Below are positions 32,026-42,674 of a stretch of DNA of 64,000 bases, one piece after another (within the stretch, counting starts at the first letter, position 1; each line of letters begins with the position of its first letter). Both the position numbers and the translations under genes were made by a program. The stretch comes from Dactylonectria macrodidyma (Eukaryota > Ascomycota > Sordariomycetes > Hypocreales > Nectriaceae): NCBI GenBank assembly GCA_020744425.1, contig JAGMUV010000016.1, forward strand, positions 1,488,001 to 1,552,000, in the 5' to 3' direction. The notes under the pieces were generated by a model. The model was not told the origin of the DNA, did not search any database, and was given only the letters and a program-made list of their open reading frames with translations.

Positions 32026-32325
32026 TAGAACTACGCCTATGGTGGAGCGGACAGCAAAGCAGATATGTATATTATGACATTTTAGCCGAGATATGAACGC
32101 TACAAGAAAGAATAGACAATGAAAATATGCATGTAGGGCAATGACTGTTTCCACTGAACTACTTTTCTAATTCGCCTTAAGCTAGCGATTAATTAAGAGT
32201 CTCGGCAAGAGGTTAATGCGCCGAAGAGCTCTTATAAGGCTGAGGAGTTTATCAACCATCTTAAATAAACCCTTGTGGACGTGATTCCACGTTAAGGCGC
32301 CGGGTTTACAATTTGTGAGCTAGAA

Positions 32326-32454
32326 TGTTGAAATGAGCATGTTATGTTGATTGAAGAAAAAAGACTAGCGCTAGCTATGGACAAGAAGGCATCTGCATCC
32401 TAGCCACCAATGGATCGGAATAGCCATTAGTCCGCTAAACCACGGATCTCAACA
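32326..32454 (-). repeat. Solo LTR with TAGAA target duplication
   Basis: This 129-bp LTR starts TGTTGAAATGAG and ends ATCTCAACA and is flanked by TAGAA at 32321-32325 and 32455-32459. It is closely similar to the solo LTR at 6512-6652, sharing GAGCATGTT, GACTAGCGCTA and CCACCAATGGATCGGAATAG. It is the product of recombination between the two LTRs of a former element. Confidence 0.88.
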
Positions 32455-32459
32455 TAGAA

Positions 32460-33543
32460 CGCGGCCCGACTCCATTCCCACTTAAGCAGAAACGACTGCC
32501 AGATGTTTATTTACTAGGCAATTAATCAGTTGCTGTCGCATCCTGGTATTAATATCACTTTCCGAGGTCATCCTGCCTGTCAGGATCATCAGGATCATCA
32601 GGATCAAGTGTGAAAGGCCTCTAGCGAGTTGATTCAACTAACTAGTCCCTATGCTGTTTACTTTCAAGATGAATAATAGAAAGAATCTAAATACAAACTG
32701 GGTGCGTGAAGACGCGTTATATCTTCTTTAATATAGAAGATTCGAGAATCAACTCGATGGCGCCGTGGAGAAGAATTCGGGCTTGGCGGCAGAGCCGCCA
32801 GCCAAGTGGGCCTGACCCGTTACATCCACTTGATGTCGATGCGTCATCCAGACCCCTCGCTTTCAGCCTCACTTCCACCGGAACGAGTTGCCAAAGCTCC
32901 GACTTTGCTCATCGAATGGCTGAAGTAGCACACCGGATGCTTTTTGCGTTCGTTGTTAAGGTGTATTGGGCTTCCGCACTAGGCTCCATACCTGGTGACC
33001 TTTTCCTCACACCAATTTTCTATTGCTTGAGCAGTGGTTGTGTACGGTTGAAGTTGACTATTTCTTGAACATCACGATCGCCATAACAAAACGGGCTCAC
33101 TACCGAGTCTAGCCGACCAGTTCCGTCGATGGGATGCGCGCAATCGCGAAAGCGTAGCGCTTGCCGGTCTGGGAATCCGTACATCGGCGGAAATGATGGA
33201 GTCTGGACGAACGTCTCTGGTCGCAGGTCGGGGGTTTTAGATGGTGGCTGATATTGCTAAGGAGTCAAGAAACGAAATTTTTAAACAACGGAAACGGGCG
33301 AGGACAGTGAACTCGTTTGGCCAAGTCGCCAGCAAGGCCGAGGATGCAGTGGAGGACGATGCTTCTTCTGCGGGGCCTAGTTAGCAGCCGGGGAGGAAGA
33401 GAGCGGGTTCTGACTACATTAATCAGCCAGCACTAAAGCGTAAGAGGGCCGCGGTCCACCTCCACAGCCTCCTCTGGCTCCAGAAAAACATGCACCTAAG
33501 TTCCGTCGTAAAAAATATTAGAAGGGAGGATCAAGCTACATAC
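32460..33543. other. Intergenic stretch
   Basis: No gene supported. A short repeat of AGGATCATC units occurs near 32580-32605. The frame at 32706-33068 has no recognisable domain. Around 33240-33530 the plus strand reads as basic and acidic low-complexity codons interrupted by stops, possibly an old coding fossil that I cannot assign. Confidence 0.4.
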
Positions 33544-33545
33544 TA

Positions 33546-34929
33546 CAGTGGGGGCGAAAAAGTTACGACACATCCGGGGTCAACCCGGTGTACCTCTACC
33601 TCCACCACATGAAGCCCTCATCTTCAACCCCTTATTACGCGCCCAAATAAATGCCAATTAAATATCGATGTATATCAATCTGTAGCATTTTGAATGGAGT
33701 TCTCAATGGTGTCTTTAATATTTCGTGTACCACCTGCGTGACCGCACAACAGTCTGCATCCTGCGCTTCATTGAAAAGATCAGGTTCGACAGCACCTCCG
33801 GCTCAATCTCTTGCCATAGCTCGATCGCGGCCTCTGTGAGCCTCAATTTTGATTCCTCGTTTTTTGGCATGTAAGTAAGTTCAGGATATCGCTCACAGAC
33901 CCTTGTTTTGAGTATTGCCCATAAGTTTTCTATGGGGTTGAGATCCGGGCTGTAGGGCGGCCATGCGACTACCTCCGCCCTCCGGTTCTCACACCATTCC
34001 AGGAGCCAGCTTCTCATCAAACGTGACGTGTAAAGGCTCGAATTATCGTGCTGAAATATGCTGTTTCTGGTCACTCTTCGAGGGAGGTATTGCTGCAAGC
34101 ATTCAAGCAGAACTCGCGCTGTAACGCCGCCGCGTTCGGATTCTGGATCCCCGTAAAGAGGGCACATTGGAAGCCGTCTGACTGAGTTAAAGGCACTGAA
34201 GAACATCTGTGAATGCTTTGTTGGTGTGACACGGGTCTGTACGTTCTTTCTGAATAGTCTCTCGTGCTGGGGACTGTCAGAAAAGTCGCAATTGCACTGA
34301 GAAAACGCACCGGCTTGCAGAAACACCGAGTGCGTCTCTGGCCTTCACCTCGAGCCACAGCAACTTCGTTAGAAAAGGTCCATTTCTCCCAAAAGTCAGT
34401 TGACATATGAACATATCGCCTTGCAAAGTGTAGGCGTTTTCTGGCTGTTTCCTCACTAAGCAGCGGTCTGAGATGTGACTTATAGTGCATAATTCCTTCC
34501 TTTCGAAGGAATATGACTAAAGTCTGCTTGCAGCAGTTCAAATTGGCCTTTTCGATCAATTCCTGTATCTGGATATGAGAGTCTTGACCTATTATTCGCA
34601 TTATCTGTCTTTTTCCCCGGTCTCCTATCTTGCGCGGCCGGCCGGGCTTAGGTTGATCTTGACCACTCTGTTGATCGCGGTACCGTCTGACGATGCCGTA
34701 AATCGCATGCCGACTCACCCCCTCGTCGCGTGCGATCCTGACAGCGGAAACGCCCGGGCTATACCTCCAAACAATCCTCGTCCTCGTATGAGGAGAATGA
34801 TGTATTTGCGACACCATTCTGACTTGAATTGGTCGTGCAACGAGGCGTTGAAGTTGATGATGATTTTGGTAAAGGTATCACGGAAAGCGGGGTACGGAAA
34901 AATGTGTCGTAATCTTTTCAGCCCCACTG
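33546..34929 (-). mobile_element. Tc1/mariner element (copy 2), complete
   Basis: Both ends read CAGTGGGG inward, with TA at 33544-33545 and 34930-34931. The left end continues TTACGACACATCCGGGGTCA. Length is 1384 bp. It is the same family as the copies at 13249-20613 and 54998-60300 and is the only one without a nested insertion. Confidence 0.9.
33715..34817 (-). CDS. Tc1/mariner transposase with lost first catalytic Asp
   Basis: Exon 1 (34817-34311) carries the helix-turn-helix region (GVSRHAIYGIVRRYRDQQS). A 44-bp GTGCGT...CCCCAG intron (34310-34267) is followed by exon 2 (34266-33715). Exon 2 has the second Asp in FQHDNSS and the Glu in SPDLNPIENLWAILK. The first catalytic position, FSDE in copy 1, reads FSNE here (GAC/GAT to AAC), so the enzyme should be dead although its frame is open to the final WYTKY. 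The G-to-A change fits RIP-type decay. Confidence 0.85.
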
Positions 34930-34931
34930 TA

Positions 34932-35409
34932 GTACTGTTGAAATCTGCAAAATAGGAGCTCCATACAGATTGCATGGATTAATGTGCGCTATAGCCACCA
35001 ACAAGTACATAGAGAGTATCTTTGCTAAGGCAAGTTCGCCCAACGACCGAGGTAAGCTATCCATAAATACATTCTAATACGTGCAGTAGGACCTCGACAT
35101 AGAGGCATCTGTAGGAGTGCGGGCAGGCAGGTCAATACCTCTCCCTATATCGCCAACGTAACTGCTCAGGGCGGCTGTTGCTGTCTCTGCTGCCTCTAAC
35201 AGCCGCAGCCGTTGCTTGCCTAGCCGTACGCCCTTCCAAGCCTGGCATGCTGACGGGTTCTTATTTCAGACCCAATTGTGCTGTGAGGCAGGCGTAAACT
35301 CATCCCCAACCCGAAACCTTTTGCGTGCGTGACTTGCGGGTGCGTACGCCGCCATGAGGTCATCAACAACGCATTGCCACCAACCCTGCTAGTAAGCCTC
35401 TAGCTTCCA
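34932..35409. other. Intergenic stretch
   Basis: Nothing recognisable; moderately GC-rich in the middle (about 35150-35340). Possibly more decayed sequence of the piggyBac-type element that follows. Confidence 0.35.
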
Positions 35410-35751
35410 CTATAACTTCCCTCGCCTCTGTAAAATGAAGCTATTCACAAGGGCTATTTCTAATAGAAAGTCCCAAGCGAGAGCCTTCCAGCCGCCCCTA
35501 CATACCGGTACACGGCAGTTAGGGCTCCAATAAGACCGTAGTTGGTCGCCGCGGTCTACGGCGTTCATCTCGAGGTTGTAAGCAGCAGCGATAGACGGGA
35601 TAGGAAACAGCTTGACGTGGCCGTCACCAAAGGAACGCTGTATCGGCCGTGACTTCATTTCGTTCCCTGTCGGTCTCTTCCTCTTGCAGTCAGTGCGTTT
35701 ATAGCTGCGGAACACAGTTGACAGGAATAGCACGAGGCGTTGTCTTTCCAT
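35410..35751 (-). pseudogene. piggyBac-type (DDE_Tnp_1_7) transposase fragment
   Basis: A 113-codon frame contains PIPSIAAAYNLEMNAVDRGDQLRSYW and ALAWDFLLEIALVNSFIL (quoted here as family landmarks). This is the region around the third catalytic Asp of fungal piggyBac-like transposases (MNAVD.GDQLRSY). The first two Asp residues and the N-terminal part are missing, and no TTAA-flanked ends were identified. It is a short remnant. Confidence 0.7.
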
Positions 35752-36074
35752 ACGATCTGATTGACCTAGCGGAAGACAAGCTAGTAAGAGAAACTTCCAC
35801 TGCGACCTACTAAATCACCAGTATATTACTTACATGAAGGAGAATTAAATCATGTTGCTATACTATCACTAGCCATAGTGATTGAACTTACCGCTGACGA
35901 CAAGCTCCATAGACAGTGAGAAATCAGGCACCAGTGAATAGATTTACGTGAGTATTGCTATCACATGACCTAGCCCCAGTTTTACTACTGAGGGTATAAA
36001 TAGAGCCATCCCTTCTGGCCTACCTTGCCCCTTTTATCTGTTCTTAACTTCATGTGGCCACTGCATTTTAAACC
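35752..36074. other. Intergenic stretch upstream of a Ser-rich ORF
   Basis: AT-rich, with TATAAAT at about 35995-36001, which could serve the downstream frame. No other signals seen. Confidence 0.3.
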
Positions 36075-36662
36075 ATGTCAAGGCATATGCCAGGGCAAAC
36101 CAAAAGGTATGAACATAACCTATTTACACCATCTTGTCATAACCAGATGTCTAGCGTTCTTCAAAGCTTCTTAGATCCGGGCAAACTCGTTGATAGTAAT
36201 GATGCGTACGGCCGAAGCCAGAACAAAAAGCCACCTCAAAATCGGCCGAAAGCACATGTGTCTCCTGAGTCTGGTATCCTATCGCAAAGGAAATTCGATG
36301 AAATAAATCCATCCTCGAACGCGATAACAATTCCTTCACATCAGCCTGGCTCGTCCCAACACCATCGGTCCGCACGGTTTTCACACGATGAAATACCAGT
36401 GACTTCAAGTCGTCTACCCACTCAATTACGAGATGCCTCGTGCCATCGCCACTACCGGAATAGGGAGTCGCTTACCTCTAGTCACCATACCTCCACGACC
36501 CCCACGCCCTTCCAAAGACGTGGTATAACTAAGTCATCCTCATCCTCAGCAAAGTCTCAGCGCGTAACGGCTCAGGTCTGCGATGTTAGAGTAGGGAGCA
36601 GTCATCGTTGCCACATTAAAATTGTGTGTCAGAGTGGTTCAATACGTATTACTTTGAGGTAA
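36075..36662 (+). CDS. Possible small disordered, Ser/His-rich protein
   Basis: A 195-codon frame starts about 75 bp after a TATAAAT sequence. The product is rich in Ser, His, Pro, Arg and Gln, with no predicted folded domain (SRFSHDEIPVTSSRLPT; SSSSSAKSQRVTAQ). I recognise no family. The shadow frame on the other strand is shorter. It may be a real lineage-specific gene or a chance frame. Confidence 0.3.
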   Translation: MSRHMPGQTKRYEHNLFTPSCHNQMSSVLQSFLDPGKLVDSNDAYGRSQNKKPPQNRPKAHVSPESGILSQRKFDEINPSSNAITIPSHQPGSSQHHRSARFSHDEIPVTSSRLPTQLRDASCHRHYRNRESLTSSHHTSTTPTPFQRRGITKSSSSSAKSQRVTAQVCDVRVGSSHRCHIKIVCQSGSIRITLR

Positions 36663-37792
36663 TTAGTTGCCTGGATTATTGATGCGAGGCAGGTTGGACA
36701 GGAGTCCAACGGGGTTGTGGGGACTGGGGATTCAACTCCCTAGATCTCAGAGGATTTTCAAGGGGGGGATTTTTCAGACATTATGATCAGCTTCAACAGC
36801 TGTAGAGGGACGAGACCTCTCAGCAGCCAGATGCGGCCGGACCTTTGTTTTCTAGATTGTATTACTATCAATTTCATCGCAGATTTCCTGCCTTCTGTCT
36901 GTTCTCTTCTAATTCTCCCGAAAACGCCTTTTTCCTGCGAGCCCGACCGGTGGAATCCTCAATCTTCTGCCCAAGCCCGGATATGCCGCTGCAACCTTCA
37001 TCTTTTGAGCCTTGCCACAATCCGCAGCGGCGACCCAATTCGATAAAGTGTCTAAATGGCACTTTTCTAGCTATGCTGAAGAGTCCAACCTGCTTGCATT
37101 ATCTGCGGTGGTGATGTGAGCAGCCGCAGCCGACCTCTGTTGGAGACGGCAAGACAGTTTTGGTCACGATTGGTCCGCCTAAGCCGCAGAGGGATAGCTA
37201 CAAATTTGTGTGTGGTTTCTTCCTCGTCCGCCAAGGTCGTTTCATTATACAATAGTTTACTTCTTCCTCTACTTGTGGCGGAATAAGGGCCAGATTTTGA
37301 TTCATTTTCTGATATACCGACCTCCTGACAGCCCAATATGCCGGTTTTCAGACATTAGTCAGAGGCAGAAATTGAACCAAAACCACTCATGAAAAAGAGG
37401 CACCCGGGTTTTACACATCGCCGAATCCAGGATCCTCCCCTACTGGACACTGATCCTTTCATTGGATTTGTTGTACCTTATCTAATGAAAATCAAACCCA
37501 AGATTGCCTCGTTTACTGATCACCATCACGTAAGGCGAGCAAACGCCCGTTAAAAGTCTGCACCACGAGAACTGTTTTACTCACAGTAGTGTACGCGTTT
37601 GCTTGTCTGCTCAATAGCTGAGAGTCGGTGGGAGCAAAAGGTATCAATTTAATAGCATCCACTTGACAACTGTAGACTACATAAGAATATATAAATAGGA
37701 ATGTATTTGCCTTCGGAGATTGAACATCGCACACACTAATCCCGCTCACACCCTTCACCTCTCCGCCTCCTACTCAAGATCTTAGGCCCCCG
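36663..37792. other. Intergenic stretch
   Basis: About 1.1 kb of short frames without motifs. A tRNA-like GATTCAAC segment near 36729 does not fold into a cloverleaf. No repeats recognised. Confidence 0.35.
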
Positions 37793-38075
37793 ATGGTCTC
37801 TTTTGTTCGTGTCGTCAACAATGATGGCGACCGGGAGAGCCTTATCGTCCTAGGCGGGCTGAAATGCGTCTTCCAAAAGCAGCTGCCGGAGAAGGCCAAG
37901 AGCTACATCGCGCGCCTCATCTGCGATAGAGCTCGCATGTCCATCGCCATTGTGAGGAAGCTGCTAGGAGTAGTAGGTGGCGTTACGTGCCGGCCGTTCA
38001 AGCACCGCAAGTTCGCCGAGATTGTCTTCTGTGTCGTCTTGTCAGATGAGCAGGCCAAGGGGTACGGGGCGCCAG
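37793..38075 (+). pseudogene. GCN5-type histone acetyltransferase fragment
   Basis: The frame encodes a piece that matches the start of the GCN5 GNAT catalytic domain: [69 protein letters not shown]. The catalytic Glu (in FAEIVF) is present, and the acetyl-CoA loop begins (Q.KGYGA). The similarity stops abruptly at about 38075, where AT-rich hAT-like repeats begin. There is no adaptor-binding N-terminus and no bromodomain. It is therefore an internal, truncated copy of about 94 codons with several substitutions, not the working gene. Confidence 0.78.
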
Positions 38076-38084
38076 ACTTGCAAA

Positions 38085-38160
38085 CAAATAAATCGTATCC
38101 AAATCAAATCAAATCAAATCCTCAGGCCTGGATTTATTTGGATATTTGAATTCATTTGGA
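38085..38160. repeat. hAT-like subterminal AAATC repeats
   Basis: Direct repeats of AAATC (CCAAATCAAATCAAATC) at about 38098-38120 face inverted GATTTATTTGGAT and ATTTGGAT words at about 38130-38160. A transposase of the hAT type begins 270 bp downstream, so these are best read as subterminal repeats of that element's left end. Confidence 0.5.
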
Positions 38161-38423
38161 TAAGGGGTTGTCCAACCAGCATTCGCGTTGAGACGAGTCT
38201 CAACCCCACTTCTACCTGGGACCCTACCCAGTTTGGTAAACAACTCACATCTCACAATTAACCCGCCATGCCCTTTCAGCTGATGCTGCCTGTCACAGCA
38301 CCATGTTCGACTCGCGAGACATGGTCAAGCAGTTCGTCCCGACATATCAACGCTGCTTGTATGCCTCGGACTGTAGCCTGCTGAGCTTCGCAACCTCAAC
38401 TATCCCCAACACTCCTGCTCCAA

Positions 38424-39139
38424 ATGGCTCAGTCTACGAATGCCTATTGTAGAGCAATACCTTCAATAACTCCTTCGACCACTCCCAGTGACCTCGACGG
38501 CCCCCCCCCCCCAAGCTTCGATCCATCCGATACCAACAGAGAGGTGAGTATAGACACTTCCTCCTCAGTCGACTACACTGGCTACGAAGGCATCGATTGG
38601 AATCGCCTTTCAGGGTACTGCATCCGCAAAGACGAAGGCCGCGGACGGGATGGGTCTGGGAGCACGGATTCGATATCGAGAAAGACGGTTCTGGTCGCCG
38701 ATTCTGGCTCTGCAAAAACTGTCACAGAAAGAAAGCTACGATCACTCATATGTACGACGCTGCTTCTACGAGCCAAGCAAACGGTCATATGGAAGATGTC
38801 CACCGCATCAACCGAGACGGGCCCATGTCACCGCAGAGGAAGAAGCAACGCACCCTCTTCGACATAGCTGATCTGGACTGTCATCGACCGAAGGACCAAG
38901 CGGTGATGAACGCATTTATAGCGTCGTGTGATCCTGTTCGCTTTCAGCATTTGCTTGTACGCTGGGTGGCCTGCGACAACGTCCCGTTTAATAAACTTGA
39001 GAGCCCGTATTTCCGCGAGCTCATGGGATATGCGAACAGCGCTATCATCGAGTCAGGAAGTCTCCCTCCCATACCACAATCCGTGAATGGATTGTACGGT
39101 CCTTCAATCGTCACAAAGGCGTCGTGACTGAGATTATTA
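38424..39139 (+). pseudogene. hAT transposase N-terminus with BED finger
   Basis: The ATG at 38424 opens a frame (MAQSTNAYCRAI) that shifts near 38650, after a 10-C run at about 38507. The other frame continues with a BED zinc finger: RRFWLCKNCHRKKATITHMY ... HMEDVHRI. Then comes the hAT-typical RFQHLLVRWVACDNVPFNKLE. The gene is cut at 39138 by the TA of a pogo insertion and has no recognisable continuation beyond it. About one quarter of a transposase remains. Confidence 0.75.
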
Positions 39140-41331
39140 CCATCCCCCACCACTTAAAGAATCACACCACTTAAAGCATAGCACAAAAAATCACCGCCCC
39201 ATACAAACCCTACTGTTTTATTTGGCACAATGAAGCCATTCGCGAAAAAAAAATCTGTGGTGCATTATTTTTTACGTGGTGTCTTACCTGGGCCATTTTT
39301 CTTCCGACTTTATGCGTATCATGAGGGTTTCAAGACATTGAAAATTTTTGCATTTCTCGCTCTCTCATCCTTCGACTCCCACAAAGTTAAGAAGACTCTC
39401 TACGTAGTTTACACCCGTAAAATATCTCCAAAATGGGTCGCTATGTTTATACTGAAAAAGACGTTATTGATGCTATATTCGATATTACTGACGGTTCTCT
39501 ATCACAATACCAGGCCTCCGATAAGTACGGGGTGCCTCAACCAGTCCTCTCGAAAAGACTTTCTGGCCAGAAGAGCAGGAAAGATTCTACCCACCCTCAC
39601 CAACGTGTTTCTCCCAGTCAAGAGGACCGCCTCATTTGTTAGCTTCTGCGGCAGAAGTCCCTGGGCTACGCTCTTACGCATAGCCAACTTCAAAGCTGCG
39701 TCGAAGCCCTCCTCCGTCAACAGGGAAATAACAAGCCATTAGGTCAAAACTGGACCACCAGGTTTACCAAGCGTCATTCAAAACTATCTACCAAGCTTGG
39801 AAAACGCCAGGAAGCCGCCAGATTTAACGGATTTACTCCGAAGGCAGTCAATTAGTACTTCGACATCCGGGAGAACGAGTATGGCTAGATCAAGCCTAAG
39901 AATACAGTTAATGTAGATGAGGGTGGCATAATGGCGGGTTTCGGTAAGTCCTATATAAGTTCCCTATGGGCTTTTGTAGGTCATAGCTAATTGGTTGTCC
40001 ATAAGGCTTGGACAGCCTCGTAATCGGGAGTTCCGACCCGAAGAAGAAGGCGTTATTAAAAGGCGTCCAGTCACGTACCTAGACCTCGTTTATTAAGGCT
40101 ATCACCGCAACTGGCCGTGCTTTAAAACCGGAAATTATCTTTAAAGGAAAAGAGCTGCAGAAGCAGTGGTTTCTTAACGAATTCGAATTGATAGCGGACT
40201 GGCATTACATTACATCCCCGAACGGCTGGACCGATAACTATATAGCTCTCGAGTGGTTGAAGGACGTTTATCTACCTCAAACGGAGCCTCGTGATGCATC
40301 GGATGCGAGACTTATTATCCTTGACGGTCACGGGAGCCATGCGCAGGTAAGCCTTATAGTGTTTTCGCCGCGGAGTTACCCGCTATAGGGTTGCTAACAA
40401 GCAGTCGGGACGAGTGGATAGCTACGTGCTTTCTAAATAACGTCTACTGCTGTTACCTACCAGCACATTGTTTCTATGGTTTGCAACCATTAGATAATAG
40501 AATTTTTAATGTCATCAAAGGTGCGTATCGGAAAGAACTCTAAAAGCTGGCTAGTTTGACCGATTCTGCGCCAGTTAATAAAGTCAACTTTATTCGGGCA
40601 TGCGCGAAAGCCAGGGAGGCGGGCATGAGGAAGGAGATTATCTTATCCGGCTGGAGATTTACTAGAAATTGGCCTATCAACCGCCACAAAGCTCTAACAC
40701 ATCCAGAAATTCAACCGGACAAAGAAAAACTGCTAGATCAGTGCAAGACACCGAGCCCTCCTCCACCGCACTCAGATAATACGCCGAAAACGAGCCGGCA
40801 AGTGAGGGATATGGCCAAACACCGAAGTCGACCGACCAGGCGGAAGTACAGTAAGATCGCAAAGGGGTTAGAAGCTTTAGAGATTAAGGTGGCCGTTCAG
40901 AATGCGCGGATTACTGGCCTCGAAGAGCAGATGGCCCAGGTGCGGCGAGGGAAGAAAAGAAAGGCAGTACCGAACCCGAACCGACGATTCATAGCTCTAG
41001 CGGAGGCTCTAGCGGCTAGAGAAGCTCTTCATGACTCAAGGGAGGCAGAAATAGAGGTGGATGTGGATAAGGAGGTCGAGTCGGTAATTGAGGTGTCAGG
41101 TCAGAGGACGAAAGTAAGGACTTTATGTCGTAACAAAGCACTGCCAGCGCACACAAAAAACCACGCAGAGAGTAAAATTTGATCAATTTTATGGAGAGTC
41201 TCTTTACTAACTTCGATATTGATTGACAACGTGATCTGTTTTTGTGTGCACTAATATTTAGATTTTGTATGGGAGGATCAAAATTTTGGTGGTCCACTAA
41301 GTGGGGGTGTCCATGAAGTGGTCCGGGATGG
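39140..41331 (+). mobile_element. pogo/Fot1-type element with RIP-like decay
   Basis: The ends read CCATCCC..ACCACTT inward on both sides with TA at 39138-39139 and 41332-41333. Length is 2192 bp. A second, imperfect ACCACTTA/CCCACTTA unit follows in each end. It inserted at the broken end of the hAT transposase fragment. It belongs to the same transposase family as the pogo at 49813-52706. Confidence 0.8.
39433..41182 (+). pseudogene. pogo/Fot1 transposase with multiple stops
   Basis: The frame can be followed through N-terminal helix-turn-helix (KDVIDAIFDITDGSLSQYQA), a CENPB-like domain, NVDEGGIMAGF (first Asp), a probable intron at about 39943-40006, NGWTDNYIALEWLK, LIILDGHGSH (second Asp) and a C-terminal tail. 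It is broken by TAG at 39640, 39853, 39886 and 40080, each in place of a conserved Trp (TGG to TAG), and by TAA at 40541 in place of Gln. These are all C-to-T or G-to-A transitions. The tail frame 40556-41182 is still open. Confidence 0.85.
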
Positions 41332-41345
41332 TATCACTCAACTCG

Positions 41346-41903
41346 TACCTTGAGATGTGTCATGCCCTCCGCCTCGCTATCGACGTCGTGGCCGATCATT
41401 CTCTCACAACACAGGGCGACACGACTAATCCGACCGGCCGCTTCTAGTTCGCCTCCCAGTCCGCCTTTCCATCTCGACACCAACTGGAATACGTGAAATC
41501 GCAGCTTCATCCGATAGGCAGCGAGATTGGTCTCCGAAATGGCGAGCGGGATGTCGTGGAGAACGCAGTTCAGAAGCTTATGGACGTTACGTACGCCGAT
41601 CCAACCCTGAGGAGTCACCTCGCTCTCAACGGAACCGTGGCCTTCAAGAGTCACACCAACCTCGGAGTTACCGACGGGTCCCTTTCCGAATCGATGGAAC
41701 AGGTCTCCCTCAGCTCAAAACCACCAGCTGGAACAACCAGGCGTCGGAAAGCGCAAGGAAAAGGCAACCGAGCGGACCAATTTTGCATATCCCGAACGCC
41801 GGACGATCGGAGGTTCCCAGCGGTCGCGATCGAGTACAAAGCGCCCCGTAAGTTGAGTCGCGACGAGGTTGGCAAATGTGATGGAGGCGCAGAGGAGGCA
41901 TGA
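41346..41903 (+). pseudogene. Fungal PD-(D/E)XK-like protein fragment
   Basis: The plus frame reads YLEMCHALRLAIDVV and LTTQGDTTNPTGRF, a stop at 41445, then a run with ADQFCISRTPDD and AVAIEYKAPRKLSRDEV. I recognise this pattern from a large conserved fungal family of unknown function. The Glu-x-Lys in IEYKAP resembles the core of a PD-(D/E)XK nuclease-like fold, which is an inference. The frame ends at 41903 and the rest of the family domain is missing. It follows the pogo insertion directly, so the original gene was cut or was already a relic. Confidence 0.5.
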
Positions 41904-42674
41904 AGCAAGTCCAACTATGTCCAGCATAGCCAGCCATGCAGGGTCCTAAGACCAATACCTGCATTGGCATAGTCAGAGCCAACTTCTGCGCTAGAGCCAC
42001 GCAGATCCACACACACAGCCCGACGTGCATGAAGTACTCGCTGAGAAAGCACAGAGGAAAAGCAGGAGACCTGTGCCGCTTCCTCAACATGGAGTCCTGG
42101 CTCCTCAGTCAGTCCCACAAACGAACAAATGCCACTAGTCCCCGAGATTAGATTTACGATCTCCGCCCACCAATTAGGTAGAAACATCGACATCATCATC
42201 AAGAGGTGGCTGACAACAATCGGATGGTGGAGATGGAAGTGTAGCTACTGCTCGCCAATGGCAGTCGAGACCAACCCGTTCTTCATGAACTGCGCGAATA
42301 CGCACATGGGGGTGCCGGGTCATAGAGACTCGGTTTGGGAAGGCATCTGCGCGGAGATGCCGAGGCAGTACGAAGTAGCCTTCTGGCACTCAAGACATAC
42401 AAGGTACTCTAGGTGAACCTATGGGTGGCAGGGCCAGCCGGTACTGTCGGTGCCGCTCGAATGCGTAATCGGCTCCGCAAAACAAGTTTAGTCTTTCACT
42501 GTGAGTCTTTTGGCAAACACTCGAATGTCGTTACTTCCGCTAAGGCAGATGGAAACCACTGATCGGGGATATGGGTCAATCAGATAGCTAAATATTGAAG
42601 GTACATGGCTCAACATATTGATTTAGGCCGTGATAAAATATATTATTCTGTAACAGAGAAAATATTTCATGAAT
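41904..42674. other. Intergenic stretch with overlapping chance frames
   Basis: Frames exist on both strands (for example 42129-42416 plus and 41915-42202 minus) but none has recognisable domains. It may contain the degraded continuation of the nuclease-like pseudogene. Confidence 0.35.

Noticed and set aside
33715..34817. Frameshift in the mariner transposase between the two halves
   Set aside because: All three copies change frame at the same place and each has canonical GT...AG borders 44-48 bp apart, so an intron explains it better.
36690..36780. Possible tRNA gene (GATTCAAC B-box-like word)
   Set aside because: No matching acceptor, D or anticodon stems could be drawn.
39230..39742. 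170-codon plus-strand frame
   Set aside because: It overlaps the pogo end and its transposase start in another frame; hydrophobic composition comes from AT-rich DNA.
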